Of a DNA stretch of 64,000 bases, positions 51,500-60,678 are shown piece after piece. The stretch is from a bacterium. Its GTDB lineage: Bacteria; Bacillota; Clostridia; Lachnospirales; Lachnospiraceae. The notes beneath the pieces are model-generated. The model was not told where the DNA came from. It did not search any database and saw only the letters and a list, made by a program, of their open reading frames with translations. The stretch is taken from positions 1 to 64,000 of the forward strand of contig JAUNJY010000001.1 of assembly GCA_030535455.1 (NCBI GenBank). Reading direction: 5' to 3'. Position 1 is the stretch's first letter, and every line of letters starts with the position of its first letter. The position numbers and the translations under genes were made by a program.

Positions 51500-53002
51500 A
51501 TGGATAAGAAAAGAGTATTTTTAGCAATTCGAAACTTAGTAGATTATGGCTTAATGAACCATATGTTACAGAAAGAAGATCAAGTATATACGATCAACCA
51601 ACTGCTAGAAGTAATGCAGATGGATGACTATAAAGAGCCAGAGGCAACAGAAAGCCATATGGAATTAGAAGAAATCTTAACGATACTACTAGACTATGCA
51701 GTTGAGCAAAAACTCATCGAGGATTCCATTGTGCACAGAGATTTGTTTGATACAAAGCTGATGAATGTATTAATGCCGAAGCCAAGTGAAGTTATCCATA
51801 ATTTTAAGGAACTCTATAAGAAAAGCCCAAAAGAAGCAACCGATTATTATTACAAGCTTAGTAAAGACTCTGATTATATAAGAAGATATCGTGTTTGCAA
51901 GGACGAAAAGTGGGTAGTAGATACTGCATATGGAGAATTAGATATTACCATTAACCTTTCAAAACCAGAAAAGGATCCAAAGGCTATTGCTGCAGCAAAA
52001 TTAGCAAAACAAAGCAGTTATCCTCTTTGTTTATTATGCGCGGAGAATGAAGGATTTGCCGGAAGGATAAATCATCCAGCAAGACAGAACCATAGAATTA
52101 TTCCGTTAAGCCTAGGCGGAGAGGACTGGTGTATGCAATATTCACCTTATGTTTATTATAATGAGCATTGTATTATTTTTGACCGCCATCATGTCCCAAT
52201 GGCAATTACAAGAGAGACTTTTGAAAAAGAGCTTGAATTTATAGAACAGTTTCCACATTACATGGTTGGATCCAATGCGGACTTACCAATTGTAGGCGGT
52301 TCCATCCTTACTCATAACCATTTTCAAGGGGGAAATTATGAGTTTGCAATGGCAAAGGCAAAGATACTTGAACAGGTTGTCATTCCAGGTTTTGAAGATT
52401 GCAAGGCAGGAATGGTTGAGTGGCCAATGTCAGTTGTTCGTATCAGTGCAGAGAATAAGGACAGACTTGTTGAGCTGGCAGACCATATCCTAAAGAGCTG
52501 GCGAGCATACACCGATGAAGAAGCATTTATTTTTGCTAACACAAATGGAGAAGCTCATAATACCATTACTCCAATTGCAAGAAAACGTGGAAATGAGTTT
52601 GAACTAGACCTGGTTCTTCGTAACAATATTACAACAGAAGAGCATCCACTAGGTGTATATCATCCTCATGAAGAACTTCATCATATTAAGAAAGAAAACA
52701 TCGGATTGATTGAAGTAATGGGACTTGCCATCTTACCATCCCGTCTTAAGGAAGAGCTAAGCATCTTAGGCGAATATATGGTGGAAGGAAAAGACATTAC
52801 AAAAAATGAGATGATTGAAAAACATGCAGCATGGGCAAAAGAGATTATCCACAAGTATGATAATATTTCAACTGACAACGTAAAAGAAATTCTTCATAAA
52901 GAAGTGGGAATTGTATTCCTGCAAGTATTAGAGCATGCAGGCGTCTATAAACAAGATGCCTTTGGAAGAGAGCATTTTATGAAGTTTATGAACAGCCTAT
53001 AA
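51500..53002 (+). CDS. galT: UDP-glucose--hexose-1-phosphate uridylyltransferase (GalT class II)
   Basis: The 500-residue enzyme swaps UMP between UDP-glucose and galactose-1-phosphate in the Leloir pathway. It belongs to the Firmicutes class II GalT family, with the conserved THNHFQGGNYEF block (H272, H274 region) and a PLCLLCAENEGFAGRINHPARQNHR stretch with paired cysteines. Length of about 500 is normal for this class. No galK or galE is next to it, so the rest of the pathway must be elsewhere. GATGAGG precedes the ATG. Confidence 0.94.
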   Translation: MDKKRVFLAIRNLVDYGLMNHMLQKEDQVYTINQLLEVMQMDDYKEPEATESHMELEEILTILLDYAVEQKLIEDSIVHRDLFDTKLMNVLMPKPSEVIHNFKELYKKSPKEATDYYYKLSKDSDYIRRYRVCKDEKWVVDTAYGELDITINLSKPEKDPKAIAAAKLAKQSSYPLCLLCAENEGFAGRINHPARQNHRIIPLSLGGEDWCMQYSPYVYYNEHCIIFDRHHVPMAITRETFEKELEFIEQFPHYMVGSNADLPIVGGSILTHNHFQGGNYEFAMAKAKILEQVVIPGFEDCKAGMVEWPMSVVRISAENKDRLVELADHILKSWRAYTDEEAFIFANTNGEAHNTITPIARKRGNEFELDLVLRNNITTEEHPLGVYHPHEELHHIKKENIGLIEVMGLAILPSRLKEELSILGEYMVEGKDITKNEMIEKHAAWAKEIIHKYDNISTDNVKEILHKEVGIVFLQVLEHAGVYKQDAFGREHFMKFMNSL

Positions 53003-53073
53003 GATAAAACTATTGCTTGCTAGATTATTCTGTGTTTTCTATAATAAAGGAAACACAATAAGGGAGCAAAGGT

Positions 53074-54276
53074 ATGAATAAGTATAGAAAACGCCTGATA
53101 GCGATTTTGGCATCCATGATGTTGATATTACTGCCGGGCTGTGCAGCAGCCAATGATGATATAGTACAGTCGTCACAAACCCCATCAGATAAGGTTGAGG
53201 CAACAGCGGGTACATCTGCAGCACAAAAGGAAACGGAGCAGCCAAAGAAGGATTCCTCTGATAGTACATCCTCTAAGCTGGAGGTACATTTTATAGATGT
53301 AGGGCAGGGTGATTGCATTCTTTTAAAATCCGATGATCAGACAATGCTGATTGATGCAGGTGACAATAATTATGGAAAGGGTGTTGTAACTTATTTGAAT
53401 AATCTAGGAATTAAGAAATTAGATTATTTAGTAGGAACTCATCCGGACGCGGATCATATTGGAGGACTTGATAATGTAATTCAAGGACTTGATATTGGCA
53501 AGATCTATATGCCAAAGAAACAAAGCAATACAAAGACATTTGAGGATGTATTAAATGCCATTTCAAAGAAAGGGTTAAAGATATCCTCTCCAAAAGTCGG
53601 AGATACCTTTACATTGGGAAGTGCCAAAGTAGCGGTATTGGGTCCTAATAAGACGTATGAGGATAACAATAATAATTCTATCGTATTAAAAGTAACTCAT
53701 GGGAATAATTCCTTTTTATTGACTGGAGATGCTGAACTTGAGGCAGAGGAAGACATGGTATCCTCAGGAGAGGACTTATCTGCCACTGTTTTAAAGGTTG
53801 GACACCATGGAAGCCACTCTTCTACATCAAGATCTCTTCTAGATAAGGTAAATCCAGCATATGCGGTAATTAGCTGTGGAGTGGATAACAAATATGGACA
53901 TCCTCATACAGAGACGATGACTTATCTTAAGAAATACAATGTAACTGTATATCGTACAGATGAACAGAATACCATCTTAATGACATCTGATGGAAAAGAC
54001 ATTACGGTAACGACAGGAAATCCAAGCGTAACAGCAAGTAAGAGCAGTTACAGTTCTTCTAACAGCTCAAGTAGTGCCGTAACCAATAATAAGGATACAA
54101 CACCAACAAAGGCGCCAGTAAGCGTAAGTACATCTTATATTGGAAATACCAATTCAAAGAAGTTTCATGATCCAGACTGCAGCTCTTTGCCAGAGGAAAA
54201 AAATCAAATCGCTTTTACATCACGAGAAGAGGCCATAGCAGCAGGATATGAACCATGTAAACGATGTAATCCATAA
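53074..54276 (+). CDS. ComEC-like metallo-beta-lactamase-fold lipoprotein with Ada-type zinc domain
   Basis: The 400-residue protein carries a lipoprotein signal (LLPGC, lipidated Cys about C23). A Ser/Thr/Lys-rich linker leads to a metallo-beta-lactamase domain resembling the hydrolase part of ComEC: HFIDVGQGDCILL, THPDADHIGG (metal ligands) and VGHHGSHSS. After a Ser-rich linker, the C-terminus (YIGNTNSKKFHDPDC to EPCKRCNP) is an Ada-like metal-binding module with the C-x2-C pair. It has no ComEC membrane channel. It is predicted to sit outside the cell membrane. The substrate, possibly extracellular DNA or another phosphodiester, is inferred only. Confidence 0.87.
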   Translation: MNKYRKRLIAILASMMLILLPGCAAANDDIVQSSQTPSDKVEATAGTSAAQKETEQPKKDSSDSTSSKLEVHFIDVGQGDCILLKSDDQTMLIDAGDNNYGKGVVTYLNNLGIKKLDYLVGTHPDADHIGGLDNVIQGLDIGKIYMPKKQSNTKTFEDVLNAISKKGLKISSPKVGDTFTLGSAKVAVLGPNKTYEDNNNNSIVLKVTHGNNSFLLTGDAELEAEEDMVSSGEDLSATVLKVGHHGSHSSTSRSLLDKVNPAYAVISCGVDNKYGHPHTETMTYLKKYNVTVYRTDEQNTILMTSDGKDITVTTGNPSVTASKSSYSSSNSSSSAVTNNKDTTPTKAPVSVSTSYIGNTNSKKFHDPDCSSLPEEKNQIAFTSREEAIAAGYEPCKRCNP

Positions 54277-54288
54277 GGAGGAGTTGTT

Positions 54289-54510
54289 ATGAAACAAGTA
54301 TATATTGTAGATCGTTTTGAAGAAGGATATGTAGTCTGTGAAGATGAGAAAAAACAGATGCATGACTTTAAGAGGGATGAATTTTCAGATCAGATAAAGG
54401 CTGGAGATGTGGTGATACTGACTGAGAATGGATTTATTGTTGATCAGGAAGAGACTGCAAGAAGAGCACAAAAAATTAAATCATTAATGGACTCTTTATG
54501 GGAAGACTAA
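54289..54510 (+). CDS. DUF3006 family protein
   Basis: The 73-residue protein (MKQVYIVDRFEEGYVVCED onward) matches DUF3006, small beta-rich cytoplasmic proteins of unknown function often encoded beside ComEC-like metallo-hydrolases. It follows that gene after 12 bp behind AAGGAGGAG, so the two are almost certainly co-translated. The tail is helical and charged. Confidence 0.82.
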   Translation: MKQVYIVDRFEEGYVVCEDEKKQMHDFKRDEFSDQIKAGDVVILTENGFIVDQEETARRAQKIKSLMDSLWED

Positions 54511-54542
54511 CAGATTGTCTTATCTTATAGTAAGAGTGAAAG

Positions 54543-54599
54543 TGAGGGGAGTCCCTGACAATACTAGATTGTATCGTCAGGGGCTCCTCTTTTCTTTTG
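54543..54599 (+). terminator. Terminator after DUF3006
   Basis: GAGGGGAGTCCCTGAC pairs with GTCAGGGGCTCCTC (one mismatch) around a loop with ATAC/GTAT, followed by TTTTCTTTTG. Confidence 0.9.
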
Positions 54600-54697
54600 T
54601 TTGCCTTGATAGTCGTTCATAAATTTTATATAATTGGTATAGTATGGAAGAAAAATATCGAGTATTTATATAAAATAAGACTATGGGAGATAGGGAT

Positions 54698-55630
54698 ATG
54701 TTAAAACAAAACACAGTGGAAAGCATTGCGCAGGAAGTAAAAAAGGCAATCAAAGGCAAGGATGATGTAATAGAAAGTGTATTAACTGCAATTTTAGCAA
54801 AGGGACATATTTTAATCGAAGATATTCCTGGAGTTGGAAAGACCACGTTAGCACTTGCATTTTCTAAAGTAATGGATTTGGAGTATAAACGTATGCAGTT
54901 TACACCAGATGTACTCCCAACTGATGTTGTAGGATTTAGTGTGCTTACAAAGCAGAATACATTTGAGTACAAGCCAGGTGCAGTCCTTTGTAATCTGTTT
55001 TTGGCAGATGAAATTAACCGTACTTCATCAAAGACACAATCAGCCTTGTTGGAAGTCATGGAAGAGGGAAGTGTAACTGTTGACGGAGTTACAAGAGCAG
55101 TACCTAATCCATTTGTTGTAATTGCGACTCAAAATCCAGTAGGAAGTGTTGGTACACAGATGCTGCCAGAATCTCAGTTAGATCGATTTATGGTACGTCT
55201 TTCTATGGGATATCCAGATATTAATCAAGAAATCAGTATTTTAAAAGGAAAACAGGATGGGGATCCATTGAAGCTAGTGGAACAGATCGTTACCACGGAA
55301 GATATTGTAACCATGCAGACAGAAGTCACAAAAGTATTTGTTCATGATGTGCTATATGCATATATTGCTGCACTTGTGGCTGCAACAAGAAATCATCCAA
55401 TGATTACATTAGGGGTAAGTCCTCGTGGAAGCATTGCATTAACAAAGATGGTAAAAGCACGCGCCTATGTAAAAAATCGTGACTATGTAATTCCAGAAGA
55501 TATTACGACAGTATTCTTAAGCGTAGTTGGACACCGTATTGTCTTAAATCCAAAGGCCAAAGTAAATCATGTAAGCGTGGAAGATGTGGTGGGACAGATC
55601 TTGTCTCAAGTATCATCCCCAAAGCTATAG
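54698..55630 (+). CDS. MoxR family AAA+ ATPase
   Basis: The 310-residue AAA+ ATPase has Walker A GVGKTTLAL (about residues 46-54), Walker B LFLADEINR and sensor IATQNPVGS. MoxR proteins act as chaperone-like ATPases, often with the DUF58 and transglutaminase genes that follow here. ATG 54698 with GGGAG upstream is chosen over ATG 54683, which overlaps that site. The gap to the DUF58 gene is 37 bp. Confidence 0.93.
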   Translation: MLKQNTVESIAQEVKKAIKGKDDVIESVLTAILAKGHILIEDIPGVGKTTLALAFSKVMDLEYKRMQFTPDVLPTDVVGFSVLTKQNTFEYKPGAVLCNLFLADEINRTSSKTQSALLEVMEEGSVTVDGVTRAVPNPFVVIATQNPVGSVGTQMLPESQLDRFMVRLSMGYPDINQEISILKGKQDGDPLKLVEQIVTTEDIVTMQTEVTKVFVHDVLYAYIAALVAATRNHPMITLGVSPRGSIALTKMVKARAYVKNRDYVIPEDITTVFLSVVGHRIVLNPKAKVNHVSVEDVVGQILSQVSSPKL

Positions 55631-55667
55631 TGAATATGGTGGATAACAAGAAAGGATTCTGTAACCA

Positions 55668-56864
55668 ATGTGGATAAATAAATTGATATATTTAGCATTA
55701 CTTTTGTATGCAGGGATACTGGCATTATTATATACCAACGTCCAAAGCCTATATGCATTTATTATTTTATTGTGTTTTGGGGGATTACAGGCAGTAATGG
55801 TTCAGTATTTAAAGAGGCGTGTTTCAGTGAACCTAAGTGTGCAGTCACCTTCTGTCAATAAGAATGAGCCAATCAAGGTTAGTATTTCAATCAATAATCA
55901 GGCAGTCATGCCGGTTTCCTGTGCCAAAATCATCGTTTCTTATGAGAATTGTTATGAGCATTTGAAACAATACCAGACATTTAACATTAGTTCCAATTCA
56001 CGAAGTACCAATACCATAAACTTTACATTAGCATCAGTACATAGTGGTACCATTCGTGTGGGAATTAAGAAGGTCATGGTATATGATTTCTTAAGGCTGT
56101 TTCATCGTAACTATAAAAATCCTGATCATGTTACGATCAAGGTCTTTCCTGAGGTATGTATGATGGAAAGCGAAGTCTCTCCAGTAAATAATGACTTATT
56201 AGATAGCGAAGTATTTTCAAAGACTAAGAGTGGAGATGATCCTTCCGAAGTATTTGATATTCGAGAGTATAAAGAGGGGGATAAGATTCATCGTATACAT
56301 TGGAAGCTGTCCAGTAAGCGAGATGTATTTATGGTAAAGGAATATAGCCTCCCAGTTGCCTGTTCGGTAGGTATTTTAGTGTCCCTTGCAGCACCAGAGA
56401 CAATGGAGGATAAGTTGGCTTATTACGATGCCCTTTTATCCACGGCTGCCAGCATATCATATCAGCTGACATCATACGAACAAAATCATTATATTGCATG
56501 GTATGATGAAAAGAAACAAAACTATGTCAATATTCCGATAAATGACTTGGATCAGTTGTATAGTGCAATGAATGAATTATTAGAGGCAGAAGTTAAGAAG
56601 GGACCAAATACAGTACTTCAAATACATCATGAGATTGAAACTGCAAATCATGTAGGGAAGCTTTATTATATTGGAGCTGCTTTGAGTGATGCTGAGACAA
56701 AGCAGATGGAGACCTTATATGAAAATATACAGATGGAAGTAGTTAACGTAATTCCGAATAATAGTACAATAGCGGATCGTGCTGAAACAGCCATGGAGAA
56801 TTTTTCGTATCAATTGGTCCAGGTTGCAAACTATAAAGAGAGTATTGAAGCACTGCAATTGTAA
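55668..56864 (+). CDS. DUF58 domain membrane protein
   Basis: The 398-residue protein has two N-terminal membrane segments (about residues 5-25 and 28-46), an immunoglobulin-like region, and the DUF58 signature DIREYKEGDKIHRIHWKLSSK (about residues 198-218). A von Willebrand-like C-terminal domain follows. It is the usual middle gene of MoxR/DUF58/transglutaminase operons, whose role is unresolved. It ends 13 bp before the transglutaminase gene. Confidence 0.9.
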   Translation: MWINKLIYLALLLYAGILALLYTNVQSLYAFIILLCFGGLQAVMVQYLKRRVSVNLSVQSPSVNKNEPIKVSISINNQAVMPVSCAKIIVSYENCYEHLKQYQTFNISSNSRSTNTINFTLASVHSGTIRVGIKKVMVYDFLRLFHRNYKNPDHVTIKVFPEVCMMESEVSPVNNDLLDSEVFSKTKSGDDPSEVFDIREYKEGDKIHRIHWKLSSKRDVFMVKEYSLPVACSVGILVSLAAPETMEDKLAYYDALLSTAASISYQLTSYEQNHYIAWYDEKKQNYVNIPINDLDQLYSAMNELLEAEVKKGPNTVLQIHHEIETANHVGKLYYIGAALSDAETKQMETLYENIQMEVVNVIPNNSTIADRAETAMENFSYQLVQVANYKESIEALQL

Positions 56865-56877
56865 GTAAGGAGAAAGT

Positions 56878-59874
56878 ATGATTAAGTCAAGTTGTAAAAA
56901 TGGGATTACTGTGGAAAAAGACATTGAACTTGTAATGAAAAATACAGGATTTACACCATGGTATTACTACCTGCTTCAGTTTTTGTTTTTAAGCATACTG
57001 TGTTCTAGCATCGCATTTTGCTTCTTCTCAGGCTTAGAGATATCCGTAGCAGATGGTATGGTTGTACTTGTATTAGGTCTTTTTGTGGCATTGTTCATGA
57101 TCCTTTTTTCATATCGGTCAGTTCTTAAATATACGGGATTAATTACCTTGTTTTTGTATGTCATGTTTGGATATATAAATCTAGAACGGCTGCAAGAAGG
57201 ATCTGCCCAGATCTATAATAGTTTTATTGAGCTGTATAATGCATATTTTAATGGTGACTATGCTAAGATCATAGTGAGCCATAGTGACTATAAAGAGACG
57301 GAACAGTTCTTTGTATTGTTTATGATGTTTTTAATCGTAGCGGTAGTATGTTATACGGCCATGTTTGGAAAGACAATGTTTTTCTATATCATAACGACTA
57401 TTCCAGCTGTATTTTTATGCTTTATCGTTGGATATACGCCAGAGCTGTGGTCCTACATCTTATACATAACAGGTACGGTTGCGTTATTTTCCAGTGTAAT
57501 TAGTGAACGGTATGGATTATTCTCTAAGATTAACAGGAGGAGGCAGGGATCATTAACCATTATGATTCTTGAGAAGACAAGGATTAAGATTCAGATGATC
57601 TGCGCAGTTATACTGTTTGGGCTTATGTGTATACTATATATCTTTTACTCCCCAGAGCGGTATGAAAAGGAGTTTGATGCAAAACAGGTAAGAACAGATC
57701 TTCAGGATAAGATTAGAAGTCTGACTTCTAGCGACTTATTAAAGGACACATTCTTTAATAAGATAGCGGAGATTACTGAGGAACATGGAAATAGCGGATT
57801 AAGTAATGGGCGGCTTGGAACAATTGGAAAGATTACATACGCCAACAAGACGGCATTACTGGTGAAAACTGATGAGACTAATACGCAAGGATTTTATTTA
57901 AAAGGATATGTAGGGGAACGATATGACGGAAATCGCTGGACAACCCTTACAAAAGCAGATCAAAGAGAGGTAAAAAAGCTAAATAACAGTTTGATTTCCA
58001 TATCAGATGTAGAACAGCTTTCTAGCCAGTTCTCAGCAGTTTATGATAGTTCTATGTATCGCTATTATCCATTGCAGACATTTTCCCTAGAGATTGAGAA
58101 TAAATCTGCAGATACTTCGTGTGACTATGTGCCTTATACATCAGTATTGGGCTACACTCTAGAGAATGGAAAGGTTATGACGGGTAATAGCTCGTACCAA
58201 TATTATCGTTATGACATTCCTGTAATAGAGTCAGGTCTGACCTATGAAGAGATGTTTTATAAATACTGTAAGTTTACTTCGATTCTTCAGCTAAATACGT
58301 TAAACACAAGCATCCTTAATAAGTATTTAGGCTATAATGTGAATTCTGATACTATGGAACAGACGATGACTGATCTTGACAGTAAGGGAGAACCGGGGAA
58401 CAGCTATCATTTATCAGATTTTGATAAGAGTATTAATGATGATGATGACATGAACGTAGGACTATTTAGTATAAATGGTTCCGATACGGACACATCATTA
58501 GGCGGTATGGTTTATTTAAGTGATTATGCAGCAGATGAAAATGCATATTATAACTTAGTAAAGGATATCTATACAAAGCTTCCAGATAGGGGACTTGATC
58601 GTGTAAAGGACCTTGTAAAGGATAAGAAGATAGACTTATCAGTGGTAGACACAAAACATACGGCATATAAGACAATGGATGAAGTGGATAGCACGGCATA
58701 TGCAAGAAAGGTGTATGAGATATTCAGTGATCATCAAGGAATAGATACGGAAGAATTATTATCTTCTTCTTTTACTTATGATCAAAGAACAAAACAAGAT
58801 GAAATCTTTGATGCCATAAGCTATGTAAAAGATTATTTAGCACAGAATACGTCTTATACATTATCTCCTGGCAAGACTCCAAGTGGAGAGGATTACGTAG
58901 AGTATTTCTTATTTACAAGCAAAAAGGGATATTGTATGCATTATGCAAGTGCGGCAACAGTTATGCTTCGTGCAATGGGTGTTCCTGCAAGATATTGTGA
59001 GGGGTATGTAGTTACAGAAAATGACCTTGCTAACGCCAAAAAGGTAAACGATGCTTCATTCTCAGATCCAATTACACAGTTTAATGGAGGTACAGAGTAT
59101 ATTGAAGCAGATATTAAGGATACCAATGCTCATGCTTGGGTAGAAGTCTATCTTCCAGGCTATGGATGGACGCCAATTGAAATGACAGCGCCTTATTCCA
59201 ATGGTGGGATACTTGAGATACCACCGGTAAATCAGGATCCAAAGGCCACATTAAAGCCAACCGTAAGACCTACGGCAACATCAGATAATAGCTCTAGTAA
59301 GCCTTCTCCTACTGCAACACAAAAAGCAAGCAGCGACCCTAAAGCTACAGCTTCACCAGGTGGAAGTGTAGGGCAGAGAGACCAAGGTATCTCTATTATG
59401 AGCAAAATCAGTTCCTGGTATGACGGACTTAGCGCAACCATAAAGCGTGTAATAAAAGTTAGTGTAAGCATAGTAATATTTCTTTGTCTTACTATTGTGA
59501 TTATTCTGCTTCGCAGAATGATATTATTAGAACTTCATAAGAGGCGTCTAACCAGTCTTAATGCAAATCAGAGTATTCTTTATGAGTATAGCCTTCTTAG
59601 CAGGCATACGGCAAGGAGGTTGTCTGCATATACCACAGACTCATCTTATGAAGCATATGCAGACCGCTTTGTTGAGAAGTATCCATTTATGGAGAAACAG
59701 GATGCCATCACTTATTTTGCAATTCTTCTAAAGGCCAAGTTTGCCATGGGAGAGATGACAGAACAAGAGGTGGACAAGGTTATGGAATTTAATAGCCAGT
59801 TTATAAGGTATGAATATAATAGTGCGTCGAGGTTAAAGCAAATATATTATAAATATATTTTTGTGATTCGATAA
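56878..59874 (+). CDS. Transglutaminase-like membrane protein (TgpA type)
   Basis: The 998-residue protein has about six N-terminal membrane segments (roughly 20-215 and 236-260). A large extracytoplasmic domain contains a transglutaminase-like core: C686 in KKGYCMHYASA, H752 in NAHAWVEVY, and an acidic third residue E768 in GWTPIEMT. A Pro/Thr/Ser-rich linker and a final membrane segment (about 862-882) with cytoplasmic tail follow. Family members are cysteine peptidases or transglutaminase-like enzymes acting at the cell surface. AGGAGAAAGT precedes the ATG. The substrate is unknown. Confidence 0.88.
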   Translation: MIKSSCKNGITVEKDIELVMKNTGFTPWYYYLLQFLFLSILCSSIAFCFFSGLEISVADGMVVLVLGLFVALFMILFSYRSVLKYTGLITLFLYVMFGYINLERLQEGSAQIYNSFIELYNAYFNGDYAKIIVSHSDYKETEQFFVLFMMFLIVAVVCYTAMFGKTMFFYIITTIPAVFLCFIVGYTPELWSYILYITGTVALFSSVISERYGLFSKINRRRQGSLTIMILEKTRIKIQMICAVILFGLMCILYIFYSPERYEKEFDAKQVRTDLQDKIRSLTSSDLLKDTFFNKIAEITEEHGNSGLSNGRLGTIGKITYANKTALLVKTDETNTQGFYLKGYVGERYDGNRWTTLTKADQREVKKLNNSLISISDVEQLSSQFSAVYDSSMYRYYPLQTFSLEIENKSADTSCDYVPYTSVLGYTLENGKVMTGNSSYQYYRYDIPVIESGLTYEEMFYKYCKFTSILQLNTLNTSILNKYLGYNVNSDTMEQTMTDLDSKGEPGNSYHLSDFDKSINDDDDMNVGLFSINGSDTDTSLGGMVYLSDYAADENAYYNLVKDIYTKLPDRGLDRVKDLVKDKKIDLSVVDTKHTAYKTMDEVDSTAYARKVYEIFSDHQGIDTEELLSSSFTYDQRTKQDEIFDAISYVKDYLAQNTSYTLSPGKTPSGEDYVEYFLFTSKKGYCMHYASAATVMLRAMGVPARYCEGYVVTENDLANAKKVNDASFSDPITQFNGGTEYIEADIKDTNAHAWVEVYLPGYGWTPIEMTAPYSNGGILEIPPVNQDPKATLKPTVRPTATSDNSSSKPSPTATQKASSDPKATASPGGSVGQRDQGISIMSKISSWYDGLSATIKRVIKVSVSIVIFLCLTIVIILLRRMILLELHKRRLTSLNANQSILYEYSLLSRHTARRLSAYTTDSSYEAYADRFVEKYPFMEKQDAITYFAILLKAKFAMGEMTEQEVDKVMEFNSQFIRYEYNSASRLKQIYYKYIFVIR

Positions 59875-59878
59875 TCAG

Positions 59879-59935
59879 CATGCTAGAATCTTAATCCAAT
59901 TCTAATATAGAAGGATTGATTCTAGCATGTTTTCA
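59879..59935 (+). terminator. Terminator of the MoxR-DUF58-transglutaminase operon
   Basis: CATGCTAGAATC pairs with GATTCTAGCATG, with an inner AATCC/GGATT stem, followed by TTTTC, 4 bp beyond the stop. Confidence 0.8.
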
Positions 59936-59994
59936 TAATACAATGTGTTTCAAATGAGTATAAAAACAAGTGATATGTCAAAAAAGGAGATTGT

Positions 59995-60678
59995 ATGGCT
60001 AAGATATTGATTGTGGATGATGAAACAAAGATTGCGCGGTTTTTGCAGTTAGAATTACTGCATGAAGGATATGAAGTAGAGACTGCATTTGATGGAAGAA
60101 CAGGATTAGAAAAGGGACTTAAAAAGGAAATTGACTTAATCGTGCTAGATGTTATGCTGCCAGGGTTAAGCGGAATAGAAGTATGCAGAAGGCTTCGGGC
60201 AGAAGGAAGACAGGTTCCAATCATTATGCTTACAGCAAAGGATGATGTAATGGACAAAGTTGCAGGACTGGATATGGGCGCCGATGACTATATGACTAAG
60301 CCATTTGCAATTGAGGAGCTTCTAGCAAGGATTAGAGTTGCCTTAAACCGAAATGTACATAAAAAAGAAGCCAAAGCCGAGGAGCTTAAAGTTGGTAAGC
60401 TTAGGCTAAATGTAACAAGTCACAGTGCTTATTATGGAGAAGAGGAGCTTAGTTTTACAAAGAAGGAATATGAATTATTAGAATACTTAATGGCACATAA
60501 GAACATGGCAATTACAAGGGACGAGCTGTTAAATAAGGTTTGGGATTATGAATACCTTGGAGATACCAATGTGGTAGATGTGTATATTCGTTATTTAAGG
60601 CATAAAATTGATGATCGTTTTTCTATACGTATGATCAGTACTGTTCGAGGGGTAGGGTATATTATAAAAGATGAGTGA
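59995..60678 (+). CDS. OmpR/PhoB family response regulator
   Basis: The 227-residue regulator has a receiver domain with VDDE, phospho-acceptor D52 (LDVMLPG), the conserved Lys in TKPFAIEELLAR, and a winged-helix C-terminal domain (FTKKEYELLEYLM, TNVVDVYIRYLRHKID, VRGVGYI). It overlaps the following histidine kinase gene by 8 bp. AAAGGAG precedes the ATG. Its targets are unknown. Confidence 0.93.
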   Translation: MAKILIVDDETKIARFLQLELLHEGYEVETAFDGRTGLEKGLKKEIDLIVLDVMLPGLSGIEVCRRLRAEGRQVPIIMLTAKDDVMDKVAGLDMGADDYMTKPFAIEELLARIRVALNRNVHKKEAKAEELKVGKLRLNVTSHSAYYGEEELSFTKKEYELLEYLMAHKNMAITRDELLNKVWDYEYLGDTNVVDVYIRYLRHKIDDRFSIRMISTVRGVGYIIKDE

